A stretch of DNA of 20,431 nucleotides from JAICTV01 sp035634055 (GTDB lineage Bacteria; Planctomycetota; Phycisphaerae; Tepidisphaerales; Tepidisphaeraceae), in contig DASQDR010000169.1 in NCBI GenBank assembly GCA_035634055.1, positions 1 through 20,431 of the forward strand. Direction: 5' to 3'. This document shows, in pieces, positions 10,896-18,886 of this stretch. The notes beneath the pieces are model-generated. The model was not told the origin of the DNA. It searched no databases and was given only the letters and a program-made list of their open reading frames with translations. A program made the position numbers and the translations under genes. Each line of letters starts with the position of its first letter. Within the stretch, counting starts at the first letter, position 1.

Positions 10896-12245
10896 ATGAC
10901 CGCCGCCAACGCTCCCGCCAACGCTCCCACCGCCCGGCCCGCCGCCGCGGCTGACCAGCAACTGAGTTCCGAGCAGATCAACCGCTACAAGCGGCACCTG
11001 ATCCTGCCGGAGGTGGGGATGGAAGGGCAGAAGAAGCTGCTGAACGCGCGGGTGCTTTGCATCGGCGCGGGCGGGCTGGGGTGCCCGATCTCGCTTTACC
11101 TCGCCGCCGCCGGCGTCGGCACCATCGGCCTGGTCGACATCGACGTGGTGAGCCCGAGCAACCTCCAGCGGCAGATCCTGTTCGGCGTGAGCAACGTCGG
11201 CGAGGCAAAGGTCACCGCCGCCGCCAAGCGGCTGCGCGACGTCAACCCCGACTGCAAGGTGATCGAGCACAAGGTGATCGTCAACGCGTCGAACGTGATG
11301 GAGCTGATCCGCGACTACGACGTGGTGATCGACGGCACCGACAACTTCCCCACGCGCTACTGCGTCGGTGACGCCTGCGTGCTGGCCGGGAAGCCAAACG
11401 TGTACGGGTCGATCTTCCGCTTCGAGGGGATGGTGACGGTCTTCGCGCCGCACCTGGGCAATCCGCTGCGCCCGGGCGAGCAGGGCCCGTGCTATCGCTG
11501 CATGTACCCCGAGCCGCCGGACCCCGGCAGCGTCCCGAGCTGCGCCGAGGGAGGCGTCATCGGCGTGCTGCCGGGCATCATCGGCACCTTGCAGGCGAAC
11601 GAGGTGATCAAGCTGATCCTCGGCGTCGGCACGCCCGCCATCGGCAAGCTGACCACCTTCAGCGCGATGGACCTGGAGTTCCGCACGTTCAAGCTCCGCC
11701 GCGACCCGCAGTGCCCGGTCTGCGGTGACCACCCGAGCATCACCGCGCCGATCGACTACGAGCAGTTCTGCGGCGTTCCCGCGCTGGATCCGAAGTCGCT
11801 GGAGGAAACCCAGCGCGAGGTGCACGACGCCAAGCAGCCCAGGACGCCGCAGGCGGGCGCACCCACCCGCGCCGCCGGCCTGGATGATCAAGGCCTTCCT
11901 CCCGGGTATGCGTTCAAGCCGGACTGGGAGGTCACGCCGCGCCAGACCAAGCAGCAGATGGAGGCCGGCAGCGCGATCGTGGTGGACGTGCGCGAAGCGC
12001 ACGAGTGGGACATCACCCACATCGTCGACCGCCAGTCGCTGTTCCCCCGCGCCCAGTGGACGCAGGTGGCCGCCCGGCTCGCCGGGCGCGAGAACGAGAA
12101 GGTCATCGTCCACTGCAAGAGCGGCGCGCGGTCGTTGCAGGTCACGCAGATGCTCCGCCAGGCGGGCTTCACGGACGTGAAGTCGATGGCCGGCGGCATC
12201 CTGCTCTGGAACAAGGACGTCAACCCGGGCGGCCCGCAGTACTAG
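10896..12245 (+). CDS. moeB: MoeB/ThiF-family adenylyltransferase fused to a rhodanese domain (MoeZ/MOCS3-like)
   Basis: A 449-residue enzyme that activates a ubiquitin-like sulfur carrier (MoaD or ThiS type) by C-terminal adenylation and can transfer sulfur to it. The E1-like domain (about 25-280) shows the nucleotide loop GAGGLG (57-62), the acidic DIDVVSPSNLQRQ block, DGTDNFPTRY, CAEGGVIGVLPGIIG with the conserved Cys (216), and two CxxC zinc pairs (C199/C202, C273/C276). The rhodanese domain (about 340-449) ends in VIVHCKSGARS with catalytic Cys 407. This fusion is known from MoeZ and MOCS3/Uba4. I chose ATG 10896 because homology starts shortly after it and AGG lies upstream; the open frame extends to 10668 without family-like sequence. 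The pathway (molybdenum cofactor, thiamine, cysteine or tRNA thiolation) cannot be told from the neighbours. Confidence 0.92.
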   Translation: MTAANAPANAPTARPAAAADQQLSSEQINRYKRHLILPEVGMEGQKKLLNARVLCIGAGGLGCPISLYLAAAGVGTIGLVDIDVVSPSNLQRQILFGVSNVGEAKVTAAAKRLRDVNPDCKVIEHKVIVNASNVMELIRDYDVVIDGTDNFPTRYCVGDACVLAGKPNVYGSIFRFEGMVTVFAPHLGNPLRPGEQGPCYRCMYPEPPDPGSVPSCAEGGVIGVLPGIIGTLQANEVIKLILGVGTPAIGKLTTFSAMDLEFRTFKLRRDPQCPVCGDHPSITAPIDYEQFCGVPALDPKSLEETQREVHDAKQPRTPQAGAPTRAAGLDDQGLPPGYAFKPDWEVTPRQTKQQMEAGSAIVVDVREAHEWDITHIVDRQSLFPRAQWTQVAARLAGRENEKVIVHCKSGARSLQVTQMLRQAGFTDVKSMAGGILLWNKDVNPGGPQY

Positions 12246-12422
12246 CGCCGCTCGATCCGCGCCCCTGGCCGCGCTCGCGCGGAGCGGTTCCTGCCACCGG
12301 ATGCTCGGTCGCGGCCCGGTGATAAACCCTATTCACCTTTCTCCATGCCCGCCGCTGCGCGCGCCCGCTACGCTGCTTTGCATATGCCAGGTCGAACGGG
12401 TAGGCTCAGCTCGCCATCTCAC

Positions 12423-12427
12423 GGAGG
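12423..12427 (+). promoter_or_regulatory. Ribosome binding site that fixes the start of the debranching enzyme
   Basis: GGAGG at 12423-12427 is only 1 nt from the ATG at 12429 but 7 nt from the ATG at 12435. The spacing therefore favours 12435 as the true start (MESTDGSSGRL) over 12429 or the distant 12345. Confidence 0.6.
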
Positions 12428-12434
12428 AATGGCG

Positions 12435-14513
12435 ATGGAAAGCACGGACGGATCGAGTGGCCGTCTGGACGACCTCCTGCGGCGTGAGTGGCTGGTCACC
12501 AACCACCTCGGCGGGTACGCGTCGTCCACCCTGCCCGGCCTTAACACGCGCAAGTACCACGGCTTACTGATCGCCGCGATGGCGCCGCCGGTGCAACGGA
12601 TCGTGCTGTTGTCGCGCGTGGAAGAGACGGTCCGCTGCGACGGCTGGCCGACCCCGCTCGCCTGTAGCGAGTACCCGGGCGCCATCCACCCGCAGGGGCA
12701 CCAGTCGCTGCACGCCTTCGCCCACCTGCCGTTCCCGCGCTGGGCCTACCAGGGCAACGGCTGGACCCTCGAAAAGAGCCTTCAACTGCTCGACGGTCAG
12801 AACACCGTCGTTCTCACCTACGCGCTGGTGGGCGCGCAGAAGCCGGTGGAGCTGGAGATCCGCCCGTTGCTGGCGCTGCGCCCGATCCACGACCTGATGT
12901 ACCAGTGGAACGGCCGGCTGGCGGCGGAGCAGAAGTCGCCCGGGCACCTCCGCGTCCCGCCGACGGCGCGCACGCCCGAGGTCTTCTTCGCCCACGACGG
13001 CGCGTTCGACGCCGCGTCGGCCAACTGGTACTTCAACACGATCTACCGCAGCGAGCAGGATCGCGGCTACGCCGGGCTGGAAGACCTCTGGTCGCCCGGC
13101 GCGGTGACGTGGTCGCTCCAGCCGGGGCAGCGCGTGCACTTGCTCTGTTCCGCCGACCCGATCGCGCTTGATGAAGCGATCGCCGCCGCCGAGCTTCAGT
13201 TCGGTCTTGATCCTTCGGATCGGCGTAGCGACGTTGCGCGGGTGACGCCGCCCGCGGCCGCGCCGCGCGACGCGGACCTGGACGTTCTGGCGCGGGCCGC
13301 GAACGATTTCGTGATCGACCTGTCGCCCGACCCGGCCGTGCCGGTGACGATGGTCACCAAGTTCCCCTGGTCGGCGCCGTCGGTGCGGGACGCCCTGATC
13401 GCCTTTGCCGGCGTGCTGCTGGTCACCGGCAAATTCGAGCTGGCCCGGTCGATGCTGGTCGGACTGGCCGGGCACCTGCGCAACGGCATGCTCCCCGAGC
13501 AGTTCCCCGAGACCGCGTCGGCCGAGCCGGTTTACGCCGGCGCCGACGTCTCGCTCTGGTACGTCAACGCCGTCTGGCAGTACCTCCAGTACACCGGCGA
13601 CGAGGCGTTGGCGTCGCGGCTGCTCAACGAGATCGTCCACCTGCTGCGGTCGTACCAGCACGGGGGCAGCCCGGGGATCGCCGCCGACGCGGACGGCCTG
13701 CTCGCCAGCCACTCGCCCGGGCGCGGGACCACGTGGATGGATGCCAAGGTCGGCGACTGGGTGGTGACGCCGCGCGCCGGTCGCCCGGTCGAGCTGAACG
13801 CGCTGTGGTACAACGCCCTGCGCATCGCCGCCGAGCTTTCGGAACATGCCGGGCAGGCGGCGCGGGCGCGCGAGCTGGGCGAGCTGGCAGGGCGGGTCTA
13901 CAAAGCCTTCGACGCCCGCTTCTGGAACGACGCCGCCGGCCATTGCTATGACGTGGTCGGCGACCACGGCCCCGACGCGGCGCTGCGCCCCAACCAATTG
14001 CTCGCCCTGAGCCTGCCGTTCCCGGTGCTGGCCCCCGAGCGGCACGCGGCGGTGCTGGAGCGCGTCGCGGCGGACCTGCTCACGCCCGTCGGCCCGCGCA
14101 CGCTGGCGCCGGCGGAGGTCGGCTACCAGCGGCACTACCGCGGCGACGTCGTCTCGCGCGACCGCGCCTGCCACAACGGCCCCGTCCACCCGTGGCTGCT
14201 CGGCGCGTACGTCACCGCCCACGTCCGCGTCAGCGGCCGGAGCCAGAAGGTGCGCGACGACGCCCGCGCGCTCTTGCAACCGTGCCTCACCCACATGCGC
14301 GGCCCCGGCCTCGGGCACCTCGCCGAGCTGTTCGAGGCCGACGCCCCGCACCGCCCCGGCGGCGCCATCGCCTCGGCCCCGGCCGTCGGCGAGCTGCTCC
14401 GCTGCTACGTCGAGGACGTTCTCGACCAATCCCCCACCCATTTGTCATCCGCCCACAAAACGCCAGAATGGTCGCCCGTCGTCACGCCGCCCACCGCGGC
14501 TACGAAGCGCTGA
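12435..14513 (+). CDS. Glycogen debranching enzyme (amylo-alpha-1,6-glucosidase, GDE family)
   Basis: A 692-residue cytoplasmic enzyme that hydrolyses alpha-1,6 branch residues of glycogen-like polymers. The N-terminal GDE domain starts with REWLVTNHLGGYASSTLPG followed by LNTRKYHGLLIAA (residues 17-48), the family signature. The C-terminal (alpha/alpha)6 catalytic domain (from about 280) includes ADVSLWYVNAVWQYLQYTG, TTWMDAKVGDWVVTPRAGR (around 433), VELNALWYNAL (around 453) and ACHNGPVHPWLLGAYVTAH (around 580). The acidic residues in WMDAKVGD and VELNALWYNA are the expected catalytic region. The length is normal for bacterial and archaeal members. It is followed by gnd and a sugar kinase on the same strand, consistent with a carbon-storage and pentose-phosphate neighbourhood, though the repeat at 14519 may separate the transcripts. 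Confidence 0.92.
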   Translation: MESTDGSSGRLDDLLRREWLVTNHLGGYASSTLPGLNTRKYHGLLIAAMAPPVQRIVLLSRVEETVRCDGWPTPLACSEYPGAIHPQGHQSLHAFAHLPFPRWAYQGNGWTLEKSLQLLDGQNTVVLTYALVGAQKPVELEIRPLLALRPIHDLMYQWNGRLAAEQKSPGHLRVPPTARTPEVFFAHDGAFDAASANWYFNTIYRSEQDRGYAGLEDLWSPGAVTWSLQPGQRVHLLCSADPIALDEAIAAAELQFGLDPSDRRSDVARVTPPAAAPRDADLDVLARAANDFVIDLSPDPAVPVTMVTKFPWSAPSVRDALIAFAGVLLVTGKFELARSMLVGLAGHLRNGMLPEQFPETASAEPVYAGADVSLWYVNAVWQYLQYTGDEALASRLLNEIVHLLRSYQHGGSPGIAADADGLLASHSPGRGTTWMDAKVGDWVVTPRAGRPVELNALWYNALRIAAELSEHAGQAARARELGELAGRVYKAFDARFWNDAAGHCYDVVGDHGPDAALRPNQLLALSLPFPVLAPERHAAVLERVAADLLTPVGPRTLAPAEVGYQRHYRGDVVSRDRACHNGPVHPWLLGAYVTAHVRVSGRSQKVRDDARALLQPCLTHMRGPGLGHLAELFEADAPHRPGGAIASAPAVGELLRCYVEDVLDQSPTHLSSAHKTPEWSPVVTPPTAATKR

Positions 14514-14518
14514 CATTA

Positions 14519-14602
14519 GAAACCGCGGATCAACCCAGATAAACGCGGATGAAAAGTCGTTCTTCATCCGTCCGCGTTCATCCGCGTTCATCCGCGGTTT
14601 CA
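14519..14602. repeat. Palindromic element 6 (TCCGCGTTCA decamer family) between the debranching enzyme gene and gnd
   Basis: The left arm, beginning AACCGCGGATCAAC (14520 on), is the imperfect reverse complement of the right arm, which holds three tandem decamers close to TCCGCGTTCA and ends in CCGCGGTTT (about 14570-14601). A short AAGTCG-like centre lies between them. It has the same design as the other palindromes (short-period tandem units in two inverted arms) but a different sequence and period, and it lies outside genes. It ends about 25 nt before the gnd start and could form a hairpin in the transcript. Confidence 0.78.
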
Positions 14603-14626
14603 TCTGATCATCTGAAGGGCAGGATC

Positions 14627-16108
14627 ATGGGACAGGCATTCGGCGTCATCGGTCTGGAAGTGATGGGTCGCAACATCGCGCTCAACATCGAGCGCAACGG
14701 GTTTCCCATCGCGGTCTACAACCGCACCTACGCCAAGACCGAGCATTTCATCAACGAGCTGGCCAGGGGGAAGCAGGCCAGGGGCGCCCAAACGGTGCAG
14801 GAATTCGTGCAACTGCTCGACCGCCCGCGGCGGATCCTGGTGATGGTCAAGGCGGGCACGCCGGTCGACGCCGTCATCGCCGAGCTCCGGCCGCACCTCC
14901 AGGCCGGCGACATCGTCATCGACGGCGGCAACTCCCTCTTCACCGACACCCAGCGCCGCTCCAAGGCGCTGGAAGGGACCGGCATCAAGTTCTTCGGCAT
15001 GGGCGTCAGCGGCGGCGAGGAGGGCGCGCTCTGGGGCCCCAGCATGATGCCCGGCGGCGACCGCGAGAGCTACGAGCACCTCAAGCCCATCCTCACCAAG
15101 GTCGCCGCCAAGGCGCCCGACGACGGCTACCCCTGCGTCGATTACTGCGGCGACGGAGGGGCCGGGCACTTCGTCAAGATGGTCCACAACGGCATCGAGT
15201 ACGGCGACATGCAGCTCATCGCCGAGGCCTACGACCTGCTCAAGCGCGTCGGCGGGCTCGATAACGCGCGGCTGCACGAGGTCTTCAGCGACTGGAACCA
15301 GGGCGATGACCTCAAGAGCTTCCTGATCGAGATCACCGCCAAGGTGATCAACTTCAAGGACGACTCGACCGCCGGCCGGCCGCTGGTGGAGCTGATCCTC
15401 GACCGGGCCGGCTCCAAGGGGACCGGCAAGTGGACCAGCCAGACCGCGCTGGACCTCGGGGTCGCCATCCCCACCATCACCGCGGCCGTCGACGCGCGAA
15501 ATATCTCGTCGCTCAAGGAACAGCGCGTCGCCGCGGCGAAGGCGCTTTCCGGCCCGCCTGCCACTCAGCGCTCGGCACTCAGCACGCAGGACCTGATCGC
15601 CGACGTCCGGGCCGCGCTCTACTGCTCGAAGATGTGCTCCTACGCCCAGGGCTTCGCGATGCTGGCGGCGGCGGACAAGGAGTACGGGTTCGGGCTCAAC
15701 CTCGGGCAGATCGCCCGCATCTGGAAGGCGGGGTGCATCATCCGCGCCGTCTTCCTCAACGACATCACCCGCTCCTTCGCCGAGCAGCCTGCCCTGCCCA
15801 ACCTGCTGCTGGCGCAGCGCTTCCGCGACGCCGTCAACCAGCGCCAGGCGGCGTGGCGGCGGGTGCTCAGCCTGGGCATCTCCACCGGCATCCCGCTGCC
15901 GGCGTTCAGCGCGAGCCTGGCCTACTACGACGCCTACCGCACCGACCGCCTGCCCGCCAACCTGATCCAGGCGCAGCGCGATTTCTTCGGCGCGCACACC
16001 TACGAGCGCACCGACCGCGCGGGGGTGTTCCATACCGAGTGGTCCCCCGGCCAGCCAGGCCACGAGGCGCCGGGGCACGCACCGGTGGGGCCGGAGAAGG
16101 TGATGTAG
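14627..16108 (+). CDS. gnd: 6-phosphogluconate dehydrogenase, decarboxylating
   Basis: A 493-residue NADP-dependent enzyme that converts 6-phosphogluconate to ribulose 5-phosphate and CO2 in the oxidative pentose phosphate pathway. The Rossmann start is GVIGLEVMGRNIALNIERNG (6-25). DIVIDGGNS (95-103) and the substrate motif GVSGGEEGALWGPSMMPGG (126-144) follow. The catalytic stretch HFVKMVHNGIEYGDMQ has Lys184, Asn188 and Glu191. FSDWNQGDDLKSFLIEIT and GTGKWTSQTALDLGVAIP are also typical. I chose ATG 14627 because MGQAFGVIGL begins the fold and AGG lies upstream; an earlier in-frame ATG at 14549 lies inside the palindromic repeat. Residues 311-320 (PATQRSALST), in place of the usual acidic loop, are encoded by a degenerate CACTCAG heptamer array (15562-15589). 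Confidence 0.95.
   Translation: MGQAFGVIGLEVMGRNIALNIERNGFPIAVYNRTYAKTEHFINELARGKQARGAQTVQEFVQLLDRPRRILVMVKAGTPVDAVIAELRPHLQAGDIVIDGGNSLFTDTQRRSKALEGTGIKFFGMGVSGGEEGALWGPSMMPGGDRESYEHLKPILTKVAAKAPDDGYPCVDYCGDGGAGHFVKMVHNGIEYGDMQLIAEAYDLLKRVGGLDNARLHEVFSDWNQGDDLKSFLIEITAKVINFKDDSTAGRPLVELILDRAGSKGTGKWTSQTALDLGVAIPTITAAVDARNISSLKEQRVAAAKALSGPPATQRSALSTQDLIADVRAALYCSKMCSYAQGFAMLAAADKEYGFGLNLGQIARIWKAGCIIRAVFLNDITRSFAEQPALPNLLLAQRFRDAVNQRQAAWRRVLSLGISTGIPLPAFSASLAYYDAYRTDRLPANLIQAQRDFFGAHTYERTDRAGVFHTEWSPGQPGHEAPGHAPVGPEKVM
15562..15589 (+). repeat. Degenerate CACTCAG heptamer array inside gnd
   Basis: Four successive heptamers read CACTCAG, CGCTCGG, CACTCAG, CACGCAG. They encode the TQRSALSTQ part of the loop between ALSGP and DVRAALYCSK, where other 6-phosphogluconate dehydrogenases have a charged loop of similar length. 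No inverted arm is visible, so this is a small remnant or replacement, not a complete palindrome. Confidence 0.5.
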
Positions 16109-16668
16109 GCACGGAGGCGGGCGGCCGCGCAACGCAATTGCGCATCCCGCGCCGATCGGACGGATTTCGGCCGACAATCTAGATTTCGGTTGCTATCGTG
16201 CGCGGGGGAGTTGCGCGCTCTTTGACAACCTGATCTGGGGATCGGTGCGACGGGCGATGAAGGTTCCAGACGTTGGCGGCTTCGCGTCCCTAGAGCGAGG
16301 CCGTTCGGGCGTAGCGTCGGCAGCAGGAGTTGTCGGTGCCTTCGCCCGGTCCGGCTTGCGGGGCGCAGGTGGGATGGGTCCGGCGGCGCGCACCGCGAAT
16401 GTGCAAAACGAACCCAAAGTTCGCGGGGCGGCTCCAAGCCCCGCAGCCTTCATCACTTACGGACGGGAGTGATCAAGGCTCGCGCACGGACGCCGGCGAC
16501 TGAGCGAGCCGTAGCGCCCGGTATCTCGCCCCGCACCACGCTCGGCTCCGACCCACCCGATCCTGAAGCCGGGTCGCTTTCCGCAGACTGTTTTCGCAAA
16601 ACGAACCCAATTTCCCCTCCCGCTCCCGCGTCTGGACGTTCGCTCTCACCCCGGTTAACACCGGACCC
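16109..16668 (+). other. 560-nt non-coding region with direct repeats and a boxA-like motif upstream of the sugar kinase gene
   Basis: No supported gene. Two exact copies of the 15-mer GCAAAACGAACCCAA occur at 16403-16417 and 16596-16610, each followed by different sequence. At 16215-16229 GCGCTCTTTGACAAC resembles the antitermination boxA (TGCTCTTTAACA) and contains TTGACA, but no good -10 box is found 16-18 nt downstream. The short open frames here have no recognisable protein features. Confidence 0.6.
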
Positions 16669-17964
16669 ATGCATGTCCTGGGGCTCGACATCGGTTCCTC
16701 CTCCGTGAAGGCAGCGGTGCTCCGCGGGACGCGGGTGGTGGGGCACATCGCGCGGGCGGGGTTCGCGACGCGCTACGACGGGCCGCGGGCGGAGGTCGAG
16801 CCCGAGCACGTCGTCCGCGCGGTCGCGCGGGCGATCAAGAACGTTGGCGCGGGCGCGCGCCAGGTGGACGCGATCGCGCTGTCGGTCATGTCCCCCGCCT
16901 GGGTGGCGATGGACAAGCGCGGCAAGCCGCTCACGCCGATCGTCACTCACCAGGACCGCCGCAGCACGGACGTTGCCCGCGAGTTGGAGAAGCGCATCGG
17001 CAAAGCGCGCCACCTTCGGCTCTGCGGCAACCGCCCGTTCCCCGGCGGGATCAGCTCCACGACGTGGGCGTGGTTCAAGCGCCACCACCCGGGCGTGATG
17101 CGGCGGGCGGATCTTGTCGGCCACCTCAACACGTTCCTGCACGCCCGGCTCACGGGCGCGCGGGTGATCGACCCGTCCAACGCATCGTTCACCGGCCTGT
17201 ACCGCATCGACCAGACCGGCTGGAGCGACGAATTGATGGAGGCCGTCGGCGCGACCGAGCACCAGGTGCCGCAACTCGTCGGCGGCGACGGCGTGGCCGG
17301 GCTGGTCACCCACGCCGCCGCCCGCGCGTTCGGCCTGACGCACGGCACGCCCGTGCTCACCGGCGTGATCGACGGCACCAGCGCGATGCTGCTCGCCGGC
17401 GCCAGGCCGGGGCAGTTGCTGGACGTCTGCGGCTCGACCGACGTGCTGGCGCTGTGCGTCGCCCGCCCGCGCCCGCACGAGCGGCTGATCACGCGGGCGC
17501 TGGGCGTCGGCCGCGCCTGGCTCAGCGTCAGCACCCAGGCCGCCGCCGGATCGGCGCTCACCTGGGTGCGCGACCAGCTCTTCTGCGACGGGGACAAGGC
17601 GAGCTTCGACAAGATCGTCCGCGGGCTGGCGGCCAACCCGATGCCGTCGGCGGTCCGCTTCGACAACCACCTCGCCGGCGACCGCACGAGCCTCGAGCAA
17701 CGCGCGGGCGCCATCACCGGACTGACGCTGTCGAGCACCCGCCGGCAGATCCTCAGCAGCGTGATCGAGTCGCTCGCGGCGGCCAGCAGCGAGCGGCTCG
17801 AGCTGCTCCGCGAGGTGAACGAGACGGTCCGCCGGACGGTGGTCGTCTCCGGCGGCGCCGCCGCGGGGCTGGCCGACATCCTCCACCGCGACTGGCCCGG
17901 CAAGTGGAGCTTCCGGGTGGAGGAAGAGGCGTCGCTGCGCGGCCTAGGGACGCTGCTGACGTGA
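16669..17964 (+). CDS. FGGY-family carbohydrate kinase, substrate unknown
   Basis: A 431-residue ATP-dependent sugar kinase. The phosphate-1 motif LGLDIGSSSVKAAVL (4-18) starts the first actin-like domain. ALSVMSPAWVAMDKRGKPL and THQDRRS carry the usual central-domain signatures. GVIDGTSAMLLAGA has Asp235 at the expected catalytic-base position, CGSTDVLALC (254-263) is the phosphate-2 region, and TVVVSGGAAAG near the C-terminus is the adenosine motif. It is somewhat shorter than xylulokinases or gluconokinases (about 490-510) and closer to compact FGGY members. The adjacent gnd suggests a pentose-phosphate substrate (gluconate, xylulose or sedoheptulose), but this is inference from context. 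ATG 16669 has no clear Shine-Dalgarno site; the inverted CCGG-TTAACA-CCGG precedes it. Confidence 0.85.
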   Translation: MHVLGLDIGSSSVKAAVLRGTRVVGHIARAGFATRYDGPRAEVEPEHVVRAVARAIKNVGAGARQVDAIALSVMSPAWVAMDKRGKPLTPIVTHQDRRSTDVARELEKRIGKARHLRLCGNRPFPGGISSTTWAWFKRHHPGVMRRADLVGHLNTFLHARLTGARVIDPSNASFTGLYRIDQTGWSDELMEAVGATEHQVPQLVGGDGVAGLVTHAAARAFGLTHGTPVLTGVIDGTSAMLLAGARPGQLLDVCGSTDVLALCVARPRPHERLITRALGVGRAWLSVSTQAAAGSALTWVRDQLFCDGDKASFDKIVRGLAANPMPSAVRFDNHLAGDRTSLEQRAGAITGLTLSSTRRQILSSVIESLAAASSERLELLREVNETVRRTVVVSGGAAAGLADILHRDWPGKWSFRVEEEASLRGLGTLLT

Positions 17965-18161
17965 CGACGCCGACGCGCGGTTTCGCGCGCGCGCGAGGGT
18001 AGGGGCGGACCTGCATGTGCGCGATCTTCCGCTGGCGGCCGGGCGCGGGAGCGCCGCCCTGAGCAGCTTCGCGTCGATGAGGATCGACGGAGCGGACGTG
18101 CGGGTTCCCTCCGGGGGGGACCGAAGGCGGCGCGTCCGCGTGCGCGGCGCCGTTGCCACCC

Positions 18162-18839
18162 TCACCGTCGCGGCGGGCGGCGGTCGAAGTTGCTGCGTTC
18201 GACCACGCCGCGGTACCCGCCCAGCAGGTAGGGGAAACGGTTGGTGACGTGATAGTGGTAGCCGCGGTCGGCGTCGGCGTGGCCGTTGCACTCGTCGAGG
18301 TCGGCTGGTGGCTTGCCGTCCTCACCGTTGGGGCCGTAGATCGCGAAGCCGTCGAACGCGTAGCCGATCAGCGGCGAGTGCCGCCCGGCGGGATCGGCGA
18401 AGGACGAATGGATGCATTTAGGGTAAACGTGATAGTGGTAGCGCCCGCGCGGGTCCGGGTGGCCGCAGCACTTGTCGAAGACCTCGTTCATGGCCGCGTC
18501 CTGCCCCTCGCGGTTGTACGGGTTGTAGAACGGCACGCCGTTGATGGCCACGCCGATCGGCCCCATCGGCAGCCGCGTGATCGTCTCCGCAATGCGCGGG
18601 CGGCGCGGGATGCGGAACGTGTAGTCCTGCTCGCGGATCGCGTGCGGGTTGTCGCGGTTGGGAAACGTGCCGGTCGAGTGGTCCGGCAGGCCGTTGCAGC
18701 GGACGGTGAGCAGGTCGTCGCTCACCTCGACCGTCACGTTGGAGCGGAACGGATGGACCGGCCGGGTGGACGCGCTGCCGCCGAGGTTGATCAGGCAGGC
18801 GCCGCAGCCGAGGAGCGTAAGGACGAGCGTTCGGGTCAT
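18162..18839 (-). CDS. YHYH-domain protein, exported, possible lipoprotein
   Basis: A 225-residue protein starting at ATG 18839, supported by GGAGG 8 nt upstream. The N-terminus MTRTLVLTLLGCGACLINL is a signal sequence, and Cys12 in LLGC could be a lipobox cysteine, though the position -2 Leu is unusual. The body is a YHYH domain (PF14240 type): MGPIGVAINGVPFYNPYN, EVFDKCCGHPDPRG, RYHYHVYPKC, LIGYAFDGFAIYGPNGEDG, DECNGHADADRGYHYHVTN and FPYLLGGYRG. Conserved His and Cys suggest metal binding, but the function of the family is unknown to me. It follows the gene at 18887-19759 by 47 nt on the same strand and is likely co-transcribed. It converges on the FGGY kinase gene across a 197-nt gap with no clear terminator. 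Confidence 0.85.
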   Translation of the reverse strand: MTRTLVLTLLGCGACLINLGGSASTRPVHPFRSNVTVEVSDDLLTVRCNGLPDHSTGTFPNRDNPHAIREQDYTFRIPRRPRIAETITRLPMGPIGVAINGVPFYNPYNREGQDAAMNEVFDKCCGHPDPRGRYHYHVYPKCIHSSFADPAGRHSPLIGYAFDGFAIYGPNGEDGKPPADLDECNGHADADRGYHYHVTNRFPYLLGGYRGVVERSNFDRRPPRR

Positions 18840-18886
18840 GACAGATGCCTCCGGTGCATCGTCTGTGCCCCTGGCGGCGGCGGGGT

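Noticed and set aside
16245..16708. Small plus-strand open frames between gnd and the kinase gene
   Set aside because: No ribosome binding site, no domain and repeat-derived content; treated as non-coding.
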